Under the pieces are notes generated by a model. It worked only from the letters and a program-made list of their open reading frames with translations. It did no database searches and was not told where the DNA came from. This document shows, in pieces, positions 5,672 to 5,903 of a stretch of 5,903 nucleotides of DNA (positions are counted from its first letter, which is position 1; every line of letters begins with the position of its first letter). The position numbers were made by a program, and so were the translations under genes. Source of the DNA: JAQVUB01 sp033809415 (GTDB taxonomy: Bacteria > Verrucomicrobiota > Lentisphaeria > Oligosphaerales > Oligosphaeraceae); assembly GCA_033809415.1 (NCBI GenBank), contig JAPXLT010000226.1, positions 1 to 5,903 on the forward strand, given 5' to 3'.

Positions 5672-5709
5672 AGGTGAACAGCATGAAGATTTTTACAAGC
5701 AAATGCATC

Positions 5710-5717
5710 AAGGAGGT
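5710..5717 (+). promoter_or_regulatory. Perfect Shine-Dalgarno inside the possible prepilin leader
   Basis: AAGGAGGT lies 4 nt before ATG 5722 and favours that start. The earlier in-frame ATG 5683 also has a fair site (AAGGTG, 5671-5676), overlapping the GH38 stop codon, so two start sites may compete. Confidence 0.6.
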
Positions 5718-5721
5718 CGAA

Positions 5722-5903
5722 ATGGACAACAACCGGACAATGAAGCGTAACTCTTTCACACTGATCGAATTGCTGGTCGTTATAGCAATTATCGCCATCC
5801 TCGCATCCATGCTGCTGCCGGCGCTGAGCAAGGCGCGGGCGAAGGCGCAGAAAATAGACTGTTCTTCTCGATTGCGTCAGATCGGTCTGTATATGACGAT
5901 GTA
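5722..5903 (+). CDS. Type IV prepilin/pseudopilin-like protein, 3' end outside window
   Basis: The visible part has a class III prepilin N-terminus: a short basic leader (MKRNS), then FTLIELLVVIAIIAILA with the conserved Glu at mature position 5, then ASMLLPAL and a Lys/Arg/Ala-rich helix ending near RLRQIGLYMTM. This is the N-terminal cleavage/methylation domain family that is greatly expanded in Lentisphaerota and related PVC bacteria, often with a DUF1559-like C-terminal part not visible here. Such proteins are cut by a PilD-like peptidase and anchored in the inner membrane as pilus or secretion-pseudopilus subunits. The residue before the cleavage point is Ser, not the usual Gly. ATG 5722 is chosen for its perfect Shine-Dalgarno. 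ATG 5683 (adds 13 residues) and ATG 5740 (leader MKRNS only) are alternatives. It starts about 50 bp after the GH38 stop on the same strand without a terminator, so co-transcription is likely. Its biochemical role with the glycosidase is unknown. Confidence 0.9.
   Translation, partial: MDNNRTMKRNSFTLIELLVVIAIIAILASMLLPALSKARAKAQKIDCSSRLRQIGLYMTM

Overview
The window looks like chromosomal DNA of a free-living or gut-associated bacterium of the PVC group, most likely Lentisphaerota (Victivallis-like). This placement is inference. It rests on the type of prepilin-like protein at the right end (FTLIELLVVIAIIAILA followed by ASMLLPAL and a Lys/Arg/Ala-rich helix), which those genomes carry in many copies next to carbohydrate-active enzymes, and on moderate-to-high G+C content. 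No rRNA, tRNA, CRISPR array, transposase or phage gene was seen.

Layout. At the left edge is a perfect-phase 9-bp tandem array (16-105). Thirteen bases further on, the minus strand ends a 540-residue family GH36-like alpha-galactosidase (118-1740). A 70-bp divergent gap carrying a 12-bp palindrome separates it from a rightward ORF of unknown function (1811-2452), which has a good ribosome binding site but no recognised family. The next 537 bp (2453-2989) hold no convincing gene but are dense in structure: a 9-bp-period CACGGAAAG repeat, a small hairpin, a G-rich boundary, a second and larger 9-bp tandem array (27 units), a 7-bp C-rich repeat that is a canonical G-quadruplex motif on the minus strand, and an AT-rich tract with a 20-bp tandem duplication and a plausible sigma-70 promoter. 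That promoter would drive the main gene (2990-5671). This is an 893-residue protein in which a GntR-type winged helix-turn-helix is fused in one open frame to a complete GH38 alpha-mannosidase with its zinc and nucleophile residues intact. Fifty bases later, on the same strand and with no terminator seen, a type IV prepilin/pseudopilin-like gene begins and runs off the window.

How it may work together. The alpha-galactosidase and the GH38 protein both lack signal peptides. They would therefore trim imported alpha-galactosyl and alpha-mannosyl oligosaccharides in the cytoplasm. The fused DNA-binding domain suggests that the mannosidase also acts as a substrate-sensing regulator, possibly of its own operon.

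The two points most worth attention are this regulator-enzyme fusion and the pair of related 9-bp arrays. The arrays share a G-rich left edge, a GTCC core and a GTCTGAC right-hand unit, and so look like two members of one dispersed repeat family.
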